In this document: positions 1-8,841 of the stretch, piece by piece | How positions within the stretch are numbered: the stretch's first letter is position 1 | How the letters are laid out: each line of letters opens with the position of its first letter | NCBI GenBank assembly: GCA_029242355.1 | Contig: JAQWUC010000003.1 | Coordinates: 1 to 37,135, forward strand | DNA length: 37,135 nucleotides | Direction of reading: 5' to 3' | Source of the DNA: Paracoccaceae bacterium | GTDB lineage: Bacteria; Pseudomonadota; Alphaproteobacteria; Rhodobacterales; Rhodobacteraceae | Translations under genes and position numbers: made by a program | The notes under the pieces: generated by a model | The model's database searches: none | What the model saw: only the letters and a program-made list of their open reading frames with translations | What the model was told of the DNA's origin: nothing

Positions 1-161
1 AACATTTTTCTTTTTACATGAGGGTTCGTTGGAGCAGAGGAAGGAGTTCCATGTATAACTGTTCCAAAATCGTTTTGTGTTTTTATGTTCAAGGGAAGAA
101 TAATGAATAATGTTAAGAACCAAATTACGGCAAATAAGACAAAGGCTGCTGATATTGTCAC
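1..161 (-). CDS. DUF1467 family small membrane protein, 3' part beyond window edge
   Basis: The N-terminal 53 codons are visible and the gene runs off the left edge. The start is GTG at 161-159, with GAAGGA ending about six bases upstream, and only 11 bp separate it from the mce stop. The protein opens with a membrane segment of about 20 residues (AAFVLFAVIWFLTLFIILPL), followed by a polar stretch containing GTPSSAPTNP and then KRKM. A helix followed by a GTP-x-SAP motif is how I remember the DUF1467 family of Rhodobacterales, which often sits beside methylmalonyl-CoA epimerase. The function of the family is not known to me. It is probably co-transcribed with mce. Confidence 0.8.
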   Translation of the reverse strand, partial: MTISAAFVLFAVIWFLTLFIILPLNIKTQNDFGTVIHGTPSSAPTNPHVKRKM

Positions 162-172
162 GGTTTTTCCTT

Positions 173-577
173 CTATATTTCTTCTAACTCGATAAGTGTG
201 CCATTGAAGTCTTTTGGATGCAAAAATATTACAAGCTTCCCGTGGGCGCCGAGCTTTGGTTTTCCGTCGCCAATTAATTTTGCCCCGGCCTTTACCAGAA
301 TTCTTTGACTTTTATGTATATTTTTGACTCCGTAACATATATGATGGAGACCCCCATTAGGATTTTTTTTTAAGAAGTTATTTATAGGGCTCTCATGTCC
401 GAGAGGCGTAATTAGTTCGACCTTGGTATTAGGTAAGTCAATGAATGCTACCGTCACTCCATGTTCTATTTGTTCTACTTTATCAGACACTGAAGCTCCA
501 AGTAAAGTTTGGTATGTCTGGATAGAAGAGTTTAAATCTGGTACTGCAATCGCCACATGATTCAGAGATCCTATCAT
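173..577 (-). CDS. mce: Methylmalonyl-CoA epimerase
   Basis: It interconverts the (2R) and (2S) epimers of methylmalonyl-CoA in propionyl-CoA catabolism, feeding methylmalonyl-CoA mutase and succinyl-CoA. The 134 residues are the normal length for this vicinal-oxygen-chelate enzyme. Two βαβββ modules are apparent: residues 1-60 contain NHVAIAVPDL, and residues 75-134 contain GGLHHICYGV and HGKLVIFLHPKDFNGTLIEL. Likely metal ligands are His7, one of His78/His79 and Glu130 in the terminal LIELEE. The start is supported by AGGAGT about eight bases upstream. The downstream partner is DUF1467. Mutase and propionyl-CoA carboxylase genes are not in the window. Confidence 0.93.
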   Translation of the reverse strand: MIGSLNHVAIAVPDLNSSIQTYQTLLGASVSDKVEQIEHGVTVAFIDLPNTKVELITPLGHESPINNFLKKNPNGGLHHICYGVKNIHKSQRILVKAGAKLIGDGKPKLGAHGKLVIFLHPKDFNGTLIELEEI

Positions 578-717
578 GATATCTTACTCCTAGATAATGT
601 TGTGCTGATTTTTATTCTTAAACATTTTTATTCTTCCATTAAGTTAGCGGGTTTAGTTCTAACTTCAAGTTTAATGAACTTTTAAGCAATAGGCTAAGAT
701 TCATAAAATTTAAAGAT

Positions 718-1881
718 TTAGGTTTTAATGTTAGGTTGACTAAAATAAGACCTTAGAATTTTTTTGTAAATTTCTGATAAAGCTCTAATTTCTTTAATCG
801 ATACATTCTCGTTTGTTTTGTGCATTGTTGTACCAGTAAGGCCAAATTCTACTACTGGGCAAAGCTCTTGGATAAAGCGTGCGTCTGAAGTTCCCCCAGA
901 AGTAGAGAATGAAGGGAAAATTTTGGTTTGTGATTTGATTGATTGAGAAACGATATTAGCAAAGTCCCCTGGCTTGCAAATAAAGGGCCGAGCCGATACT
1001 TTTACCTCCAATTCTATATTTACTCCAGTTTCATGCATCACTTTTTGAACACATTTTTGTAGCCATTTTGATAATGATAAATCTGAGTGAAGATCATTGA
1101 ACCGAATGTTGACTATTGCTTCTCCTCTTTGTGGAATGACATTATTTGATGGGTTGCCAGTATCTATTGAGGTTATAGCAAGTGATGAAGGATCAAAAAA
1201 TTCGTTTCCTTTATCCAAGATTTTGTTTTCAAGTTGTAACAATAGTTTTGTTAGTGCAGGCAAAGGATTTATGGCCTTCTCAGGGTAGGCGACATGACCT
1301 TGTAATCCTACGGCGATCAACTTGACTGTGAGGGAACCGCGTCGCCCAATCTTGATAGTATCGCCTAAACACTCCCTACTTGTAGGTTCTCCAACAAGAC
1401 AATGATCAATTTTTTCATTGTGCTCTTTCATCCAATCTAAAATAGCTACGGTGCCATCTTTCGCTTCTCCTTCTTCGTCTCCAGTAATTGTAAGTACAAT
1501 GCTTCCTTGTGGTTTATTATTATGGATGTAGTCAACTGCTGCACTTATAAAGGCCGCTAGTCCTGATTTCATATCTGTGGCCCCTCTGCCAAAAAGGAAA
1601 CCATCTTTTTGAGAACCAGAAAAGGGATCATCTGACCAGGAATCAATAATGCCTGGCGGAACCACATCAGTATGGCCATTAAAACAGAAGCTTAAACCAT
1701 TCTTTGCTTGACCCCATCTAGCGAACAGATTTTTAATACCATTCCTATTAATAGTTTGGCATTTAAAGCCCGCTTCCAAAAGTAATTTTGCTATAAGATC
1801 AATAGCTCCGTCATCCTCCGGAGTTACGGACCGGCATTTTATTAGATCAGACGTGATTTTAACGGGGTTAAATCTATTCAT
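718..1881 (-). CDS. dapE: Succinyl-diaminopimelate desuccinylase
   Basis: It hydrolyses N-succinyl-LL-2,6-diaminopimelate to LL-diaminopimelate and succinate in the cytosolic succinylase branch of lysine and peptidoglycan-precursor synthesis. It is a di-zinc M20 peptidase-family enzyme, 387 residues against the usual 375-385. Metal and catalytic motifs are visible: NGHTDVVPPG (His70, Asp72), GRGATDMKSG (Asp103), TGDEEGEA (Glu136/Glu137), GEPTS (Glu165) and TGTTMHKTNE (His354). A dimerisation lid domain lies at about 180-290. The gene follows dapD by 13 bp on the same strand, so the two very probably form an operon for consecutive parts of the pathway. The start at 1881 matches the family N-terminus. 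Confidence 0.96.
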   Translation of the reverse strand: MNRFNPVKITSDLIKCRSVTPEDDGAIDLIAKLLLEAGFKCQTINRNGIKNLFARWGQAKNGLSFCFNGHTDVVPPGIIDSWSDDPFSGSQKDGFLFGRGATDMKSGLAAFISAAVDYIHNNKPQGSIVLTITGDEEGEAKDGTVAILDWMKEHNEKIDHCLVGEPTSRECLGDTIKIGRRGSLTVKLIAVGLQGHVAYPEKAINPLPALTKLLLQLENKILDKGNEFFDPSSLAITSIDTGNPSNNVIPQRGEAIVNIRFNDLHSDLSLSKWLQKCVQKVMHETGVNIELEVKVSARPFICKPGDFANIVSQSIKSQTKIFPSFSTSGGTSDARFIQELCPVVEFGLTGTTMHKTNENVSIKEIRALSEIYKKILRSYFSQPNIKT

Positions 1882-1894
1882 TTTAATGGTTGGG

Positions 1895-2725
1895 TTAGTC
1901 CCTTAATAAATCATTTATGGATGTTTTTGAGCGTGTTTTTGAGTCAACTCTTTTAACTATTACTGCACAGTACAAGTGTGGACCACCATTTTTTGAAGGT
2001 AGTGATCCTGCCACAACTACAGAATATGAAGGAATTTCTCCATATGTTATTTCTCCCGTAGATCTATCAACTATTTTTGTTGACTGTCCAATAAATACTC
2101 CCATTCCAAGGACGGATCCTTCTCTAACTATACATCCTTCAACAACCTCAGATCTTGCTCCAATAAAACAATTATCTTCGATTATAGTAGGGTTGGCTTG
2201 CATTGGTTCTAAAACTCCGCCAATTCCAACTCCTCCCGAAAGATGAACATTTTTACCAATTTGCGCGCAGGAACCAACAGTAGCCCACGTATCTACCATA
2301 GTTCCACTATCAACATATGCTCCAAGATTTATAAAAGATGGCATTAAAACCACATTGGGTGCAATAAACGCAGACCGACGAACCATACAATTTGGCACTG
2401 CTCGAAATCCTGCCATTTTCCAGTCTTCCGCAGACCAATTTTTAAATTTGCTGTCAACTTTGTCCCACCAAGTTCCTCCCTGAGGTCCTCCATTATGCTC
2501 TTGCATATCTTGAAGTCGAAAACCCAAAAGCACAGCTTTTTTTGCCCATGGGTTAACTTTCCATGATCCATCATGTTGCTTTTCGGCTACTCTAAGTGTA
2601 CCACAATCCAAAGAGTGTAAGGTCGCATCGATTGCATCTCTTATTTCCCCTTGTGTCTCTGGCGTGATAGTATCGCGTATTTTCCAGGCTTTTTCTATTG
2701 CATCTTCAAACGGATTTTGGAGCAT
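1895..2725 (-). CDS. dapD: 2,3,4,5-tetrahydropyridine-2,6-dicarboxylate N-succinyltransferase
   Basis: It transfers succinyl from succinyl-CoA to tetrahydrodipicolinate, committing it to the succinylase route to DAP and lysine. An N-terminal helical domain (about 1-100) is followed by a left-handed β-helix of hexapeptide repeats (about 105-230), visible as [20 protein letters not shown] and [16 protein letters not shown]. The C-terminus ends in [14 protein letters not shown], as in Rhodobacterales orthologues. I start at the ATG at 2725, giving 276 residues: AAGGAA (2732-2737) lies seven bases upstream, whereas the ATG at 2740 has no such site and would add only five residues. It is first in the dapD–dapE pair. 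Confidence 0.96.
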   Translation of the reverse strand: MLQNPFEDAIEKAWKIRDTITPETQGEIRDAIDATLHSLDCGTLRVAEKQHDGSWKVNPWAKKAVLLGFRLQDMQEHNGGPQGGTWWDKVDSKFKNWSAEDWKMAGFRAVPNCMVRRSAFIAPNVVLMPSFINLGAYVDSGTMVDTWATVGSCAQIGKNVHLSGGVGIGGVLEPMQANPTIIEDNCFIGARSEVVEGCIVREGSVLGMGVFIGQSTKIVDRSTGEITYGEIPSYSVVVAGSLPSKNGGPHLYCAVIVKRVDSKTRSKTSINDLLRD

Positions 2726-2765
2726 TGTGTATTCCTTCATAAAATTTGTTTTTGAATTACTATAA

Positions 2766-3662
2766 TTATTTTAATTTAATGTTTGTAAGTCTAAACTCTC
2801 TTATTTCTGAGGTAACAAATGGCAAAAAATTATTATCAGAAATTAACGTAATGAAAAATTTTTTAGATTCGTCTTGCCAAAGTGATAGGCCCTCATGGTT
2901 ATGCAATCCTGAATCTAAACTTAATACTTTAGTTTGACCAGTAATAGTATTATTGTTTACGTTTAAAATGCGTAGTTGCATCTTAAAACCCGCCTTCCAA
3001 CTGTAATCGCGTTCAAGGATTAATAGATCGTCATCAGGTAAAAAAACGGCGTCAGTAACAAGAAATGATCCTGAAGCAGGAAACCGAGAAAAAATTGACC
3101 ACTTTTTTTCGCCAAGCTTATAAACTGGGAAGTCAATATCGCCTTCTGGCGGTTCTTCTGGTATTGCAAAGATCTCACCTCTCGAGTTAGCAGCAATTGC
3201 TTCTAGCCCTTTATTGGCTTTAAAGTGTTTAAAATCCTTATGTCTCGGCAAGAAAGTCCCGGCAGCGCTTAAGTTTTTGTGAAACATTATTCTATGATTT
3301 GATTCAAATGAAATATAAAAGCCGTTATTATCTATTGTTGTGAGAGACTCACTATCAGTATTTCGGCCAGACAAAACATTTCCTGAGCTGTTTAATAGTG
3401 CGCCACTTTTAAATATTTCTATTTCGTTAATAGCACCATTTGTGTCTCTAAAAATATTGCCTTCAAAGTATTGTCCTTTGTCAGAGATAGTCACAAATTT
3501 TTTACCTGAGTGGCTGACTTTGATTGCCGACAACCCCCCTAGTTTAGGAATGTCTGCATTTATTTCATATATTCCCAAAGGTTCAAGAGTCCAATTCTCT
3601 GACCCATGTGCAACGCATGTATTAAAGACCCAAAAGGCAAATAAAATTTTAAGAGGTTTCAT
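2766..3662 (-). CDS. Exported esterase-like-activity-of-phytase family protein
   Basis: This is a secreted or periplasmic protein of about 298 residues. A signal peptide occupies roughly residues 1-20 ([20 protein letters not shown]). The mature part looks like a β-propeller of the esterase-like-activity-of-phytase family: GGLSAI and [11 protein letters not shown] near the start, [32 protein letters not shown] and HNHEGLSLW. The last two are typical of the family. The substrate is unknown; a phosphoester or similar ester is a family-based guess. I prefer the ATG at 3662, with AAGAT eight bases upstream, over an in-frame GTG two codons earlier. It lies upstream of dapD on the same strand and may be an independent unit. 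Confidence 0.75.
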   Translation of the reverse strand: MKPLKILFAFWVFNTCVAHGSENWTLEPLGIYEINADIPKLGGLSAIKVSHSGKKFVTISDKGQYFEGNIFRDTNGAINEIEIFKSGALLNSSGNVLSGRNTDSESLTTIDNNGFYISFESNHRIMFHKNLSAAGTFLPRHKDFKHFKANKGLEAIAANSRGEIFAIPEEPPEGDIDFPVYKLGEKKWSIFSRFPASGSFLVTDAVFLPDDDLLILERDYSWKAGFKMQLRILNVNNNTITGQTKVLSLDSGLHNHEGLSLWQDESKKFFITLISDNNFLPFVTSEIREFRLTNIKLK

Positions 3663-3771
3663 TATCACAGATCTTAATGGGTGGAACGAAATTATTTTTA
3701 TATGTTATGGTGTTAGATATTAGTTTAGTTATTCTAGAACAATATCAGGCAATATATAAATGTACAATTAT

Positions 3772-3892
3772 GTTCCGCCTTACAGGTTTAAAGATTAGTT
3801 TTTAATCTTAAAATTCTTTTAAATTACAGTGTTTAGAAGAAAAATTTCCGTTTGTAATCTTATTTTATAATACTATATAGTTAAGGCGGAAC
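3772..3892. repeat. Perfect 11-bp inverted repeat bracketing about 100 bp, with an inner hairpin, upstream of yggT
   Basis: GTTCCGCCTTA at 3772-3782 is exactly the reverse complement of TAAGGCGGAAC at 3882-3892. The arms are the only GC-rich patches in an otherwise AT-rich divergent region. Between them lies a small hairpin, AAGATTA (3791-3797), loop GTTTT, TAATCTT (3803-3809). The right arm ends only a few bases before the yggT Shine-Dalgarno (CGGAGG, ending about 3901). No target-site duplication flanks the arms. It could be a structured 5' leader, a regulator-binding pair or a tiny element remnant; nothing decides between these. Confidence 0.55.
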
Positions 3893-3905
3893 GCTCGGAG
3901 GTTTT

Positions 3906-4193
3906 ATGACATCGTTAATTCAAATAATATTTCTTTTGTTAGATGTGCTCTGGTACTTAATTGTTGTGCAAGTAGTCATGAGTTGGCTTGTAAACTTTGG
4001 AATTCTAAACATGTCCCAGCCTTTAATAATTCAAATATGGAGTTCAATTAATAGACTTCTGGAACCAATTTATCGCCCAGTAAGGAATTTTCTTCCTTCT
4101 ACAGGTGGTCTTGATATAGCGCCGCTCATAGTAATCGTTGGTATAAGCATTTTAAGAATTATTATTATTAACAACTCTTCGTCATTTGTTTAA
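3906..4193 (+). CDS. yggT: YggT family integral membrane protein
   Basis: A 95-residue membrane protein with two hydrophobic segments, about 4-30 (IQIIFLLLDVLWYLIVVQVV) and about 70-90 (DIAPLIVIVGISILRIIII). They flank the family core NRLLEPIYRPVRNFLPSTGG. YggT proteins are linked to osmotic tolerance and, in several bacteria, to division or membrane organisation; the biochemical role is not settled. The ATG is preceded by a strong CGGAGG. It is convergent with argG with a gap of 7 bp. The leader contains the inverted repeat described separately. Confidence 0.88.
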   Translation: MTSLIQIIFLLLDVLWYLIVVQVVMSWLVNFGILNMSQPLIIQIWSSINRLLEPIYRPVRNFLPSTGGLDIAPLIVIVGISILRIIIINNSSSFV

Positions 4194-4200
4194 TTAGACC

Positions 4201-5433
4201 TTATAGTTTACCCTTTTTACGCTTCTCGCGGGCTGCTAGTAATTTTAGTCTTAAAGCATTTATATTAATGAATCCTGATGCGTCTTTTTGGTTGTAAGCA
4301 CCAGCATCTTCTTCAAATGTCACGTGCTTCTCTGAATAGAGACTGTTTTTAGACCATCTACCAACTGTTTGAGATCTTCCTTTATAAAGTTTAAGTCGAA
4401 CAACACCAGTCACAAACTTTTGACTTTCATCTATAAGCGCTTGCAACATATGGCGCTCTGGACTGAACCAAAAACCGTTATAAATTAATTCTGAATATTT
4501 AGGCATGATTTCATCTTTTAGATGAGATGCGCCTTGATCTAGAGTTATACTTTCGATGCCTCGATGTGCTTCTAGGAGAATGGTTCCTCCAGGTGTTTCG
4601 TAAATACCTCTTGATTTCATTCCCACAAAACGGCCTTCAACTAGATCTAATCTTCCAATACCGTGTTTTTTCCCCAATGAATTTAGTCGTTCCAGTAGAG
4701 CTGCAGGGGTCAGTTTTTCATTATTTATCGACACAGGGTCTCCATTTTCAAAAGCCAACTCAATATATTCAGCTTTATCGGGAGCTTCTTCGGGAGAAAG
4801 GGTTCTTTGATAAACGTAATCGGGAGCTTCTTTGGCAGGATCTTCTAATATTTTACCCTCGGACGATGTATGGAGAAGATTAGCATCCACAGAAAATGGT
4901 GCTTCGCCTCTTTTGTCTTTTGAAACAGGGATTTGGTTTTTTTCAGCGTAGGCTATCAATTTTGAACGACTAGTTAATTCCCACTCACGCCATGGAGCTA
5001 TCACCTTTATATCCGGATTGATTGAATAAGCTGCTAGTTCGAATCTAACTTGATCGTTTCCCTTGCCAGTTGCTCCGTGGGCTATGGTATCAGCTCCAGT
5101 TTGTTCGGCTATTTCAACGAGTCGTTTTGAAATTAAAGGCCTCGCGATAGAAGTCCCCAGTAAGTAAACACCTTCATATACTGCATTGGCGCGAAACATT
5201 GGAAAAACAAACTCACTGACAAACTTCTCACGCAAATCTTCAATGAAGATATTTTGGGGCTTAATGCCTAATAGAAGAGCTTTCTCTCTTGCGGGAGTAA
5301 GTTCTTCACCCTGACCTAAATCAGCCGTAAACGTAATGACTTCGAAATTATATTTATTTTGCAACCATTTTAAAATGATAGAGGTGTCTAAACCACCTGA
5401 ATATGCTAGAACAACTTTTTTCGGGGATGACAT
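4201..5433 (-). CDS. argG: Argininosuccinate synthase
   Basis: It condenses citrulline and aspartate with ATP to give argininosuccinate, the penultimate step of arginine synthesis; argH lies in the same window at 28.7 kb but in a separate unit. The N-terminal ATP pyrophosphatase P-loop is [19 protein letters not shown]. Other family signatures are [32 protein letters not shown] and [18 protein letters not shown] start at the ATG at 5433 (410 residues, the usual length) because GGAG lies six bases upstream. An in-frame TTG four codons earlier has no site. It faces yggT and diverges from the iron-dependent dehydrogenase. Confidence 0.97.
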   Translation of the reverse strand: MSSPKKVVLAYSGGLDTSIILKWLQNKYNFEVITFTADLGQGEELTPAREKALLLGIKPQNIFIEDLREKFVSEFVFPMFRANAVYEGVYLLGTSIARPLISKRLVEIAEQTGADTIAHGATGKGNDQVRFELAAYSINPDIKVIAPWREWELTSRSKLIAYAEKNQIPVSKDKRGEAPFSVDANLLHTSSEGKILEDPAKEAPDYVYQRTLSPEEAPDKAEYIELAFENGDPVSINNEKLTPAALLERLNSLGKKHGIGRLDLVEGRFVGMKSRGIYETPGGTILLEAHRGIESITLDQGASHLKDEIMPKYSELIYNGFWFSPERHMLQALIDESQKFVTGVVRLKLYKGRSQTVGRWSKNSLYSEKHVTFEEDAGAYNQKDASGFININALRLKLLAAREKRKKGKL

Positions 5434-5497
5434 TCTGGGCTCCAAATCACATTTAATAATTTATGGTCTAAATTATTTTCTTTTTTTGAGCAAGGTG

Positions 5498-5527
5498 TTG
5501 ACGCTCTTGTAAATATGTTTTTATGTT
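5498..5527 (+). promoter_or_regulatory. Candidate sigma-70 promoter for the iron-dependent alcohol dehydrogenase
   Basis: TTGACG (5498-5503) is followed after 18 bp by TATGTT (5522-5527), about 50 bp before the ATG at 5577. The -35 is close to consensus and the -10 is weak (four of six). It lies in the 143-bp divergent region with argG. Pattern match only. Confidence 0.4.
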
Positions 5528-5576
5528 TTTGTAAGTATCCAGTTCCTTTTGATAAATAAATGGAAAGAATAGATCT

Positions 5577-6752
5577 ATGGTTCTTAAACTACCATTTAGC
5601 TATGGCACGGTTCCGAGCATACGGTTTGGTATTGGCTCAATAGCAGAGTCAAAAAATGATATTATTGTTGCCTTAGGTAAAAGAATTATGATTGTTACTG
5701 ATCCAGGGTTGACAAAACTTGGCCTTCATCTTTCTGTGTTAAATGAAATAGACGTAGGAGATGTTTTACCTATCATTTTTGATGAAGTTGAGTCAGATCC
5801 TTCTCTTTTAACTGTTTTTAAAGCAATAGCGTATGCGAAAGAAAATTTAATAACTGGTATAATAGGTTTTGGTGGCGGATCTTCAATGGATGTTGCAAAG
5901 CTTACGGCACTAATTTGTGGATCTAAAGAAAACCTAGACAGAGCTTGGGGGGTAGGCAATGCTAAGGGACCACGGCTTCCTTTGTGTTTAATCCCAACTA
6001 CGGCTGGAACAGGATCAGAAGTTACTCCCATTTCTATTATTACGATAGAAGGTGAAGAGAAACGGGGAGTTGTCTCTCCAATATTACTTCCAGATTTGGC
6101 GGTTTTAGATCCAGCTTTGACGCTTGGTTTGCCAGCATCAATTACAGCTGCAACCGGAGTTGATGCCATGGTTCATGCAATCGAAGCTTTTTCATCTAAA
6201 AGTCCGAATAACAATCATTTATCGCGCGTAATGTCTAAAGAGGCATTAGTACTTCTAAATAGATCTATTCGTATAGCTACGGTGAGTGGAAAAAATATAG
6301 AAGCAAGAAGCGATATGCTAATGGGCTCTATGATGGCTGGCATGGCTTTTGCCAATTCTCCTGTTGCAGCAGTTCATGCTTTAGCCTATCCACTAGGAGG
6401 AACATTTCATATTCCTCATGGGCTTTCTAATGCCCTTGTGCTGTCAGAGGTTTTAAAATTTAATTCCACTGACAGTAAAGCGGCAGAAGCTTATACTGAA
6501 TTAGCTAAAATAGTTTGCCCAAGTTCAAAAAAAAATATTTCAAATTATTCTGAAGCTCTAAGGTTTTCACAGTATTTCAAAGAACTTGCCATGACTTTAG
6601 GACTACCGTTGAGACTGAGAGATCTCAATATTCCAAAAAAATCTCTTAAAAAGCTTGCATGTGATGCAATGCAACAGACTAGACTTCTGATTAACAATCC
6701 ACGTCCAATGAATGAAGCTGATGCGTTGAACGTATATCAAAGCATTTGGTAA
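5577..6752 (+). CDS. Iron-containing (group III) alcohol dehydrogenase
   Basis: NAD(P)-dependent oxidoreductase of the Fe-ADH family, 391 residues, full length. The N-terminal nucleotide-binding domain carries GFGGGSSMDVAK (98-109) and IPTTAGTGSEVTP. The C-terminal helical domain supplies the metal ligands Asp196 and His200 (GVDAMVHAIEAF), His267 (AVHALAYPLGG) and His281 (FHIPHGLSNA). The IPHGLSNA form is that of short-alcohol dehydrogenases; the substrate cannot be read from sequence, and a maleylacetate reductase is less likely because no aromatic-degradation genes are nearby. It is 51 bp upstream of ilvA on the same strand, so co-transcription is possible. The Shine-Dalgarno is weak. Confidence 0.88.
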   Translation: MVLKLPFSYGTVPSIRFGIGSIAESKNDIIVALGKRIMIVTDPGLTKLGLHLSVLNEIDVGDVLPIIFDEVESDPSLLTVFKAIAYAKENLITGIIGFGGGSSMDVAKLTALICGSKENLDRAWGVGNAKGPRLPLCLIPTTAGTGSEVTPISIITIEGEEKRGVVSPILLPDLAVLDPALTLGLPASITAATGVDAMVHAIEAFSSKSPNNNHLSRVMSKEALVLLNRSIRIATVSGKNIEARSDMLMGSMMAGMAFANSPVAAVHALAYPLGGTFHIPHGLSNALVLSEVLKFNSTDSKAAEAYTELAKIVCPSSKKNISNYSEALRFSQYFKELAMTLGLPLRLRDLNIPKKSLKKLACDAMQQTRLLINNPRPMNEADALNVYQSIW

Positions 6753-6803
6753 ATGTGACTTTGGGATCAACAAAAAAATATAGAAATAATAAGTGAGAAT
6801 ACT

Positions 6804-8060
6804 TTGAGTGATTTTATTAAAAATGTCGAGATAGCAACTGAGTCTATGAGAGCATTGTTCCCAGAAACCCCATTACAAAAAAATGAATTTTTATCAGAAA
6901 AATACGAGGCAGAGGTTTTTTTAAAAAGAGAAGATTTGTCTCCTGTTAGATCCTATAAAATTAGAGGGGCTTTAAATTCGATTAAAAAAGCCCTAACCCA
7001 AAATTCAGACATTAAAAACTTTGTATGTGCTTCTGCTGGAAATCATGCGCAGGGGGTTGCGTTCGTTTGCAAATATCTCAATAAGCATGGTTATATCTTT
7101 ATGCCTGTAACAACTCCTGAACAAAAAATTGATAAAACACGATCTTTTGGAGGTGAGAATATCGAGATTAGACTTACCGGAGATTATTTTGATACGACGC
7201 TAAAATCTGCAATAGAATTTTCAAGGAAGAATGATGCGATTTTTTTACCACCTTTTGATAGTTATGCTGTGATAGAGGGGCAAGCTACTGTACTTAAGGA
7301 AATATTAAATCAAAGTGGACCTACGAAGCAACCTGATTTTATTTTTTTAGCGGTTGGAGGCGGTGGATTGTCAGCTGGCATGTTAAAGTATTCAAAAGCT
7401 GTGAGATCTGGCATTAGTTTTAGGTTGGTTGAACCTTTTGGCGCAGCAAGCCTAAATGCGTCACTGTTGCAAGGTAAACAGATTACACTTGATCGTGTGA
7501 ATAATTTTGTTGATGGCGCTGCTGTGGCGCGTATTGGCAATCTAAATTTCGAAATTTTAAAAGATTTTTCGCTTGATAATATTTTAACCGTTACAGAGGA
7601 TCGACTTTGTGTGACCATGATGGAAATGTTGAATACTGAAGGAATTGTTTTAGAACCAGCTGGAGCGCTGTCCATTGACGGTTTAAAGGATATTGATAAA
7701 TCATTATTAAAAGGAAAAAGAGTGGTATGTGTAGTTTCGGGCGGAAACTTTGATTTTGAAAGATTACCTGATGTAAAGGAACGGGCTCTACGATTTTCTG
7801 GAAAGAAAAAATATTTGGTTTTACGAATGCCTCAGCGTCCAGGTGCGTTGAAAGAGTTTTTAAGTTTGTTAGGACCTGATGATGATATAGCAAGATTCGA
7901 ATATTTAAAAAAATCTGCTCGTAATTTTGGATCCGTACTTTTAGGTATCGAAACAACCGACGATAGAAATTTTGATATTTTATTCAAAAAAATGGAAAAA
8001 TTTGGTTTTGGATATCAGGATATTACCGAAAATGAAGCGTTAACGGAATTTATTGTATAA
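6804..8060 (+). CDS. ilvA: Threonine ammonia-lyase (threonine dehydratase)
   Basis: PLP enzyme that deaminates threonine to 2-oxobutanoate, first step of isoleucine synthesis. 418 residues. The PLP lysine is Lys52 in SPVRSYKIRGA; SAGNHAQGVAF and the glycine-rich VGGGGLSAGM bind cofactor phosphate. A single C-terminal ACT-like regulatory domain spans about 325-418 (LVLRMPQRPGALKEFL), which suggests feedback control and favours the biosynthetic enzyme over a catabolic one. The start is TTG, with TGAG about eight bases upstream and family agreement. The stop TAA overlaps the next gene's ATG by one base, indicating coupled translation with the hydrolase. Confidence 0.94.
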   Translation: MSDFIKNVEIATESMRALFPETPLQKNEFLSEKYEAEVFLKREDLSPVRSYKIRGALNSIKKALTQNSDIKNFVCASAGNHAQGVAFVCKYLNKHGYIFMPVTTPEQKIDKTRSFGGENIEIRLTGDYFDTTLKSAIEFSRKNDAIFLPPFDSYAVIEGQATVLKEILNQSGPTKQPDFIFLAVGGGGLSAGMLKYSKAVRSGISFRLVEPFGAASLNASLLQGKQITLDRVNNFVDGAAVARIGNLNFEILKDFSLDNILTVTEDRLCVTMMEMLNTEGIVLEPAGALSIDGLKDIDKSLLKGKRVVCVVSGGNFDFERLPDVKERALRFSGKKKYLVLRMPQRPGALKEFLSLLGPDDDIARFEYLKKSARNFGSVLLGIETTDDRNFDILFKKMEKFGFGYQDITENEALTEFIV

Positions 8061-8839
8061 TGGAAAACTTACTCAATTTTGAAGTCTTTGATAAAGGTAA
8101 TAATGAAAAGACTGTTATAATTGCACACGGTCTTTTTGGTTCACTCAAAAACTGGAGAAATATTGCAAAATATTTAGCAGATTTGGGTTATCAAGTTGTG
8201 GTTGTTGATATGCGCAATCATGGATTATCATTTTGGAATGATAGCCATCGTTATGAAGACTTGGCCGATGATTTAAGGAAAGTTATCATGAAATTTGGAA
8301 ACTTTGCCGATGTAGTTGGCCATTCTATGGGGGGTAAAGCGGCGATGACACTTTCTTTACTGTATCCTGAATGTGTGAATAGGCTTGTAGTAGTTGATAT
8401 AGCACCCGTTAGTTATGAACATAATCAATTAGATTATATATCTACCATGGAGTCAGTGAATTTGGATTTAGTGAAAACTAGAAAAGAACTAAACGACCAA
8501 CTTTCTCAAGGTATCGAGAGTCCAGCTTTGCGTGCATTCTTTTGTCAGAATGTTAATTTTTCTGACGTTACTAAAAAAAACTGGGTTTTAAATCTACGTG
8601 CTCTCAGAAAGAATATGCCAGCCATTATGCAGTTTCCTAAATTGCAGAGATGTAATCTAAGTCCAACTTTAATTCTTCGTGGAGCACTGTCTGAATATGT
8701 TATAGATGATTATGTATCAGAAATTGAACATTATTTTCCAAATTATATATTATCAACTATTGATAATAGTGGTCATTGGGTGCATTCTGAACAGAGTGAA
8801 GAGTTTAAAAATCATTTATCTAGGTTTCTTACTGTTTGA
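8060..8839 (+). CDS. Alpha/beta hydrolase, YbfF-like esterase
   Basis: Cytosolic serine hydrolase of 259 residues with no signal peptide. Visible motifs are the oxyanion region IAHGLFGSLKNW (21-32), the nucleophile elbow VGHSMGGKAAM with Ser89, and the catalytic histidine His239 in DNSGHWVHSE. The overall pattern resembles YbfF acyl-CoA thioesterase/esterase proteins. The substrate is unknown. It is translationally coupled to ilvA (TAATG), but that linkage does not by itself suggest a function in isoleucine synthesis. It converges on the thiolase gene with a gap of 2 bp. Confidence 0.85.
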   Translation: MENLLNFEVFDKGNNEKTVIIAHGLFGSLKNWRNIAKYLADLGYQVVVVDMRNHGLSFWNDSHRYEDLADDLRKVIMKFGNFADVVGHSMGGKAAMTLSLLYPECVNRLVVVDIAPVSYEHNQLDYISTMESVNLDLVKTRKELNDQLSQGIESPALRAFFCQNVNFSDVTKKNWVLNLRALRKNMPAIMQFPKLQRCNLSPTLILRGALSEYVIDDYVSEIEHYFPNYILSTIDNSGHWVHSEQSEEFKNHLSRFLTV

Positions 8840-8841
8840 GT

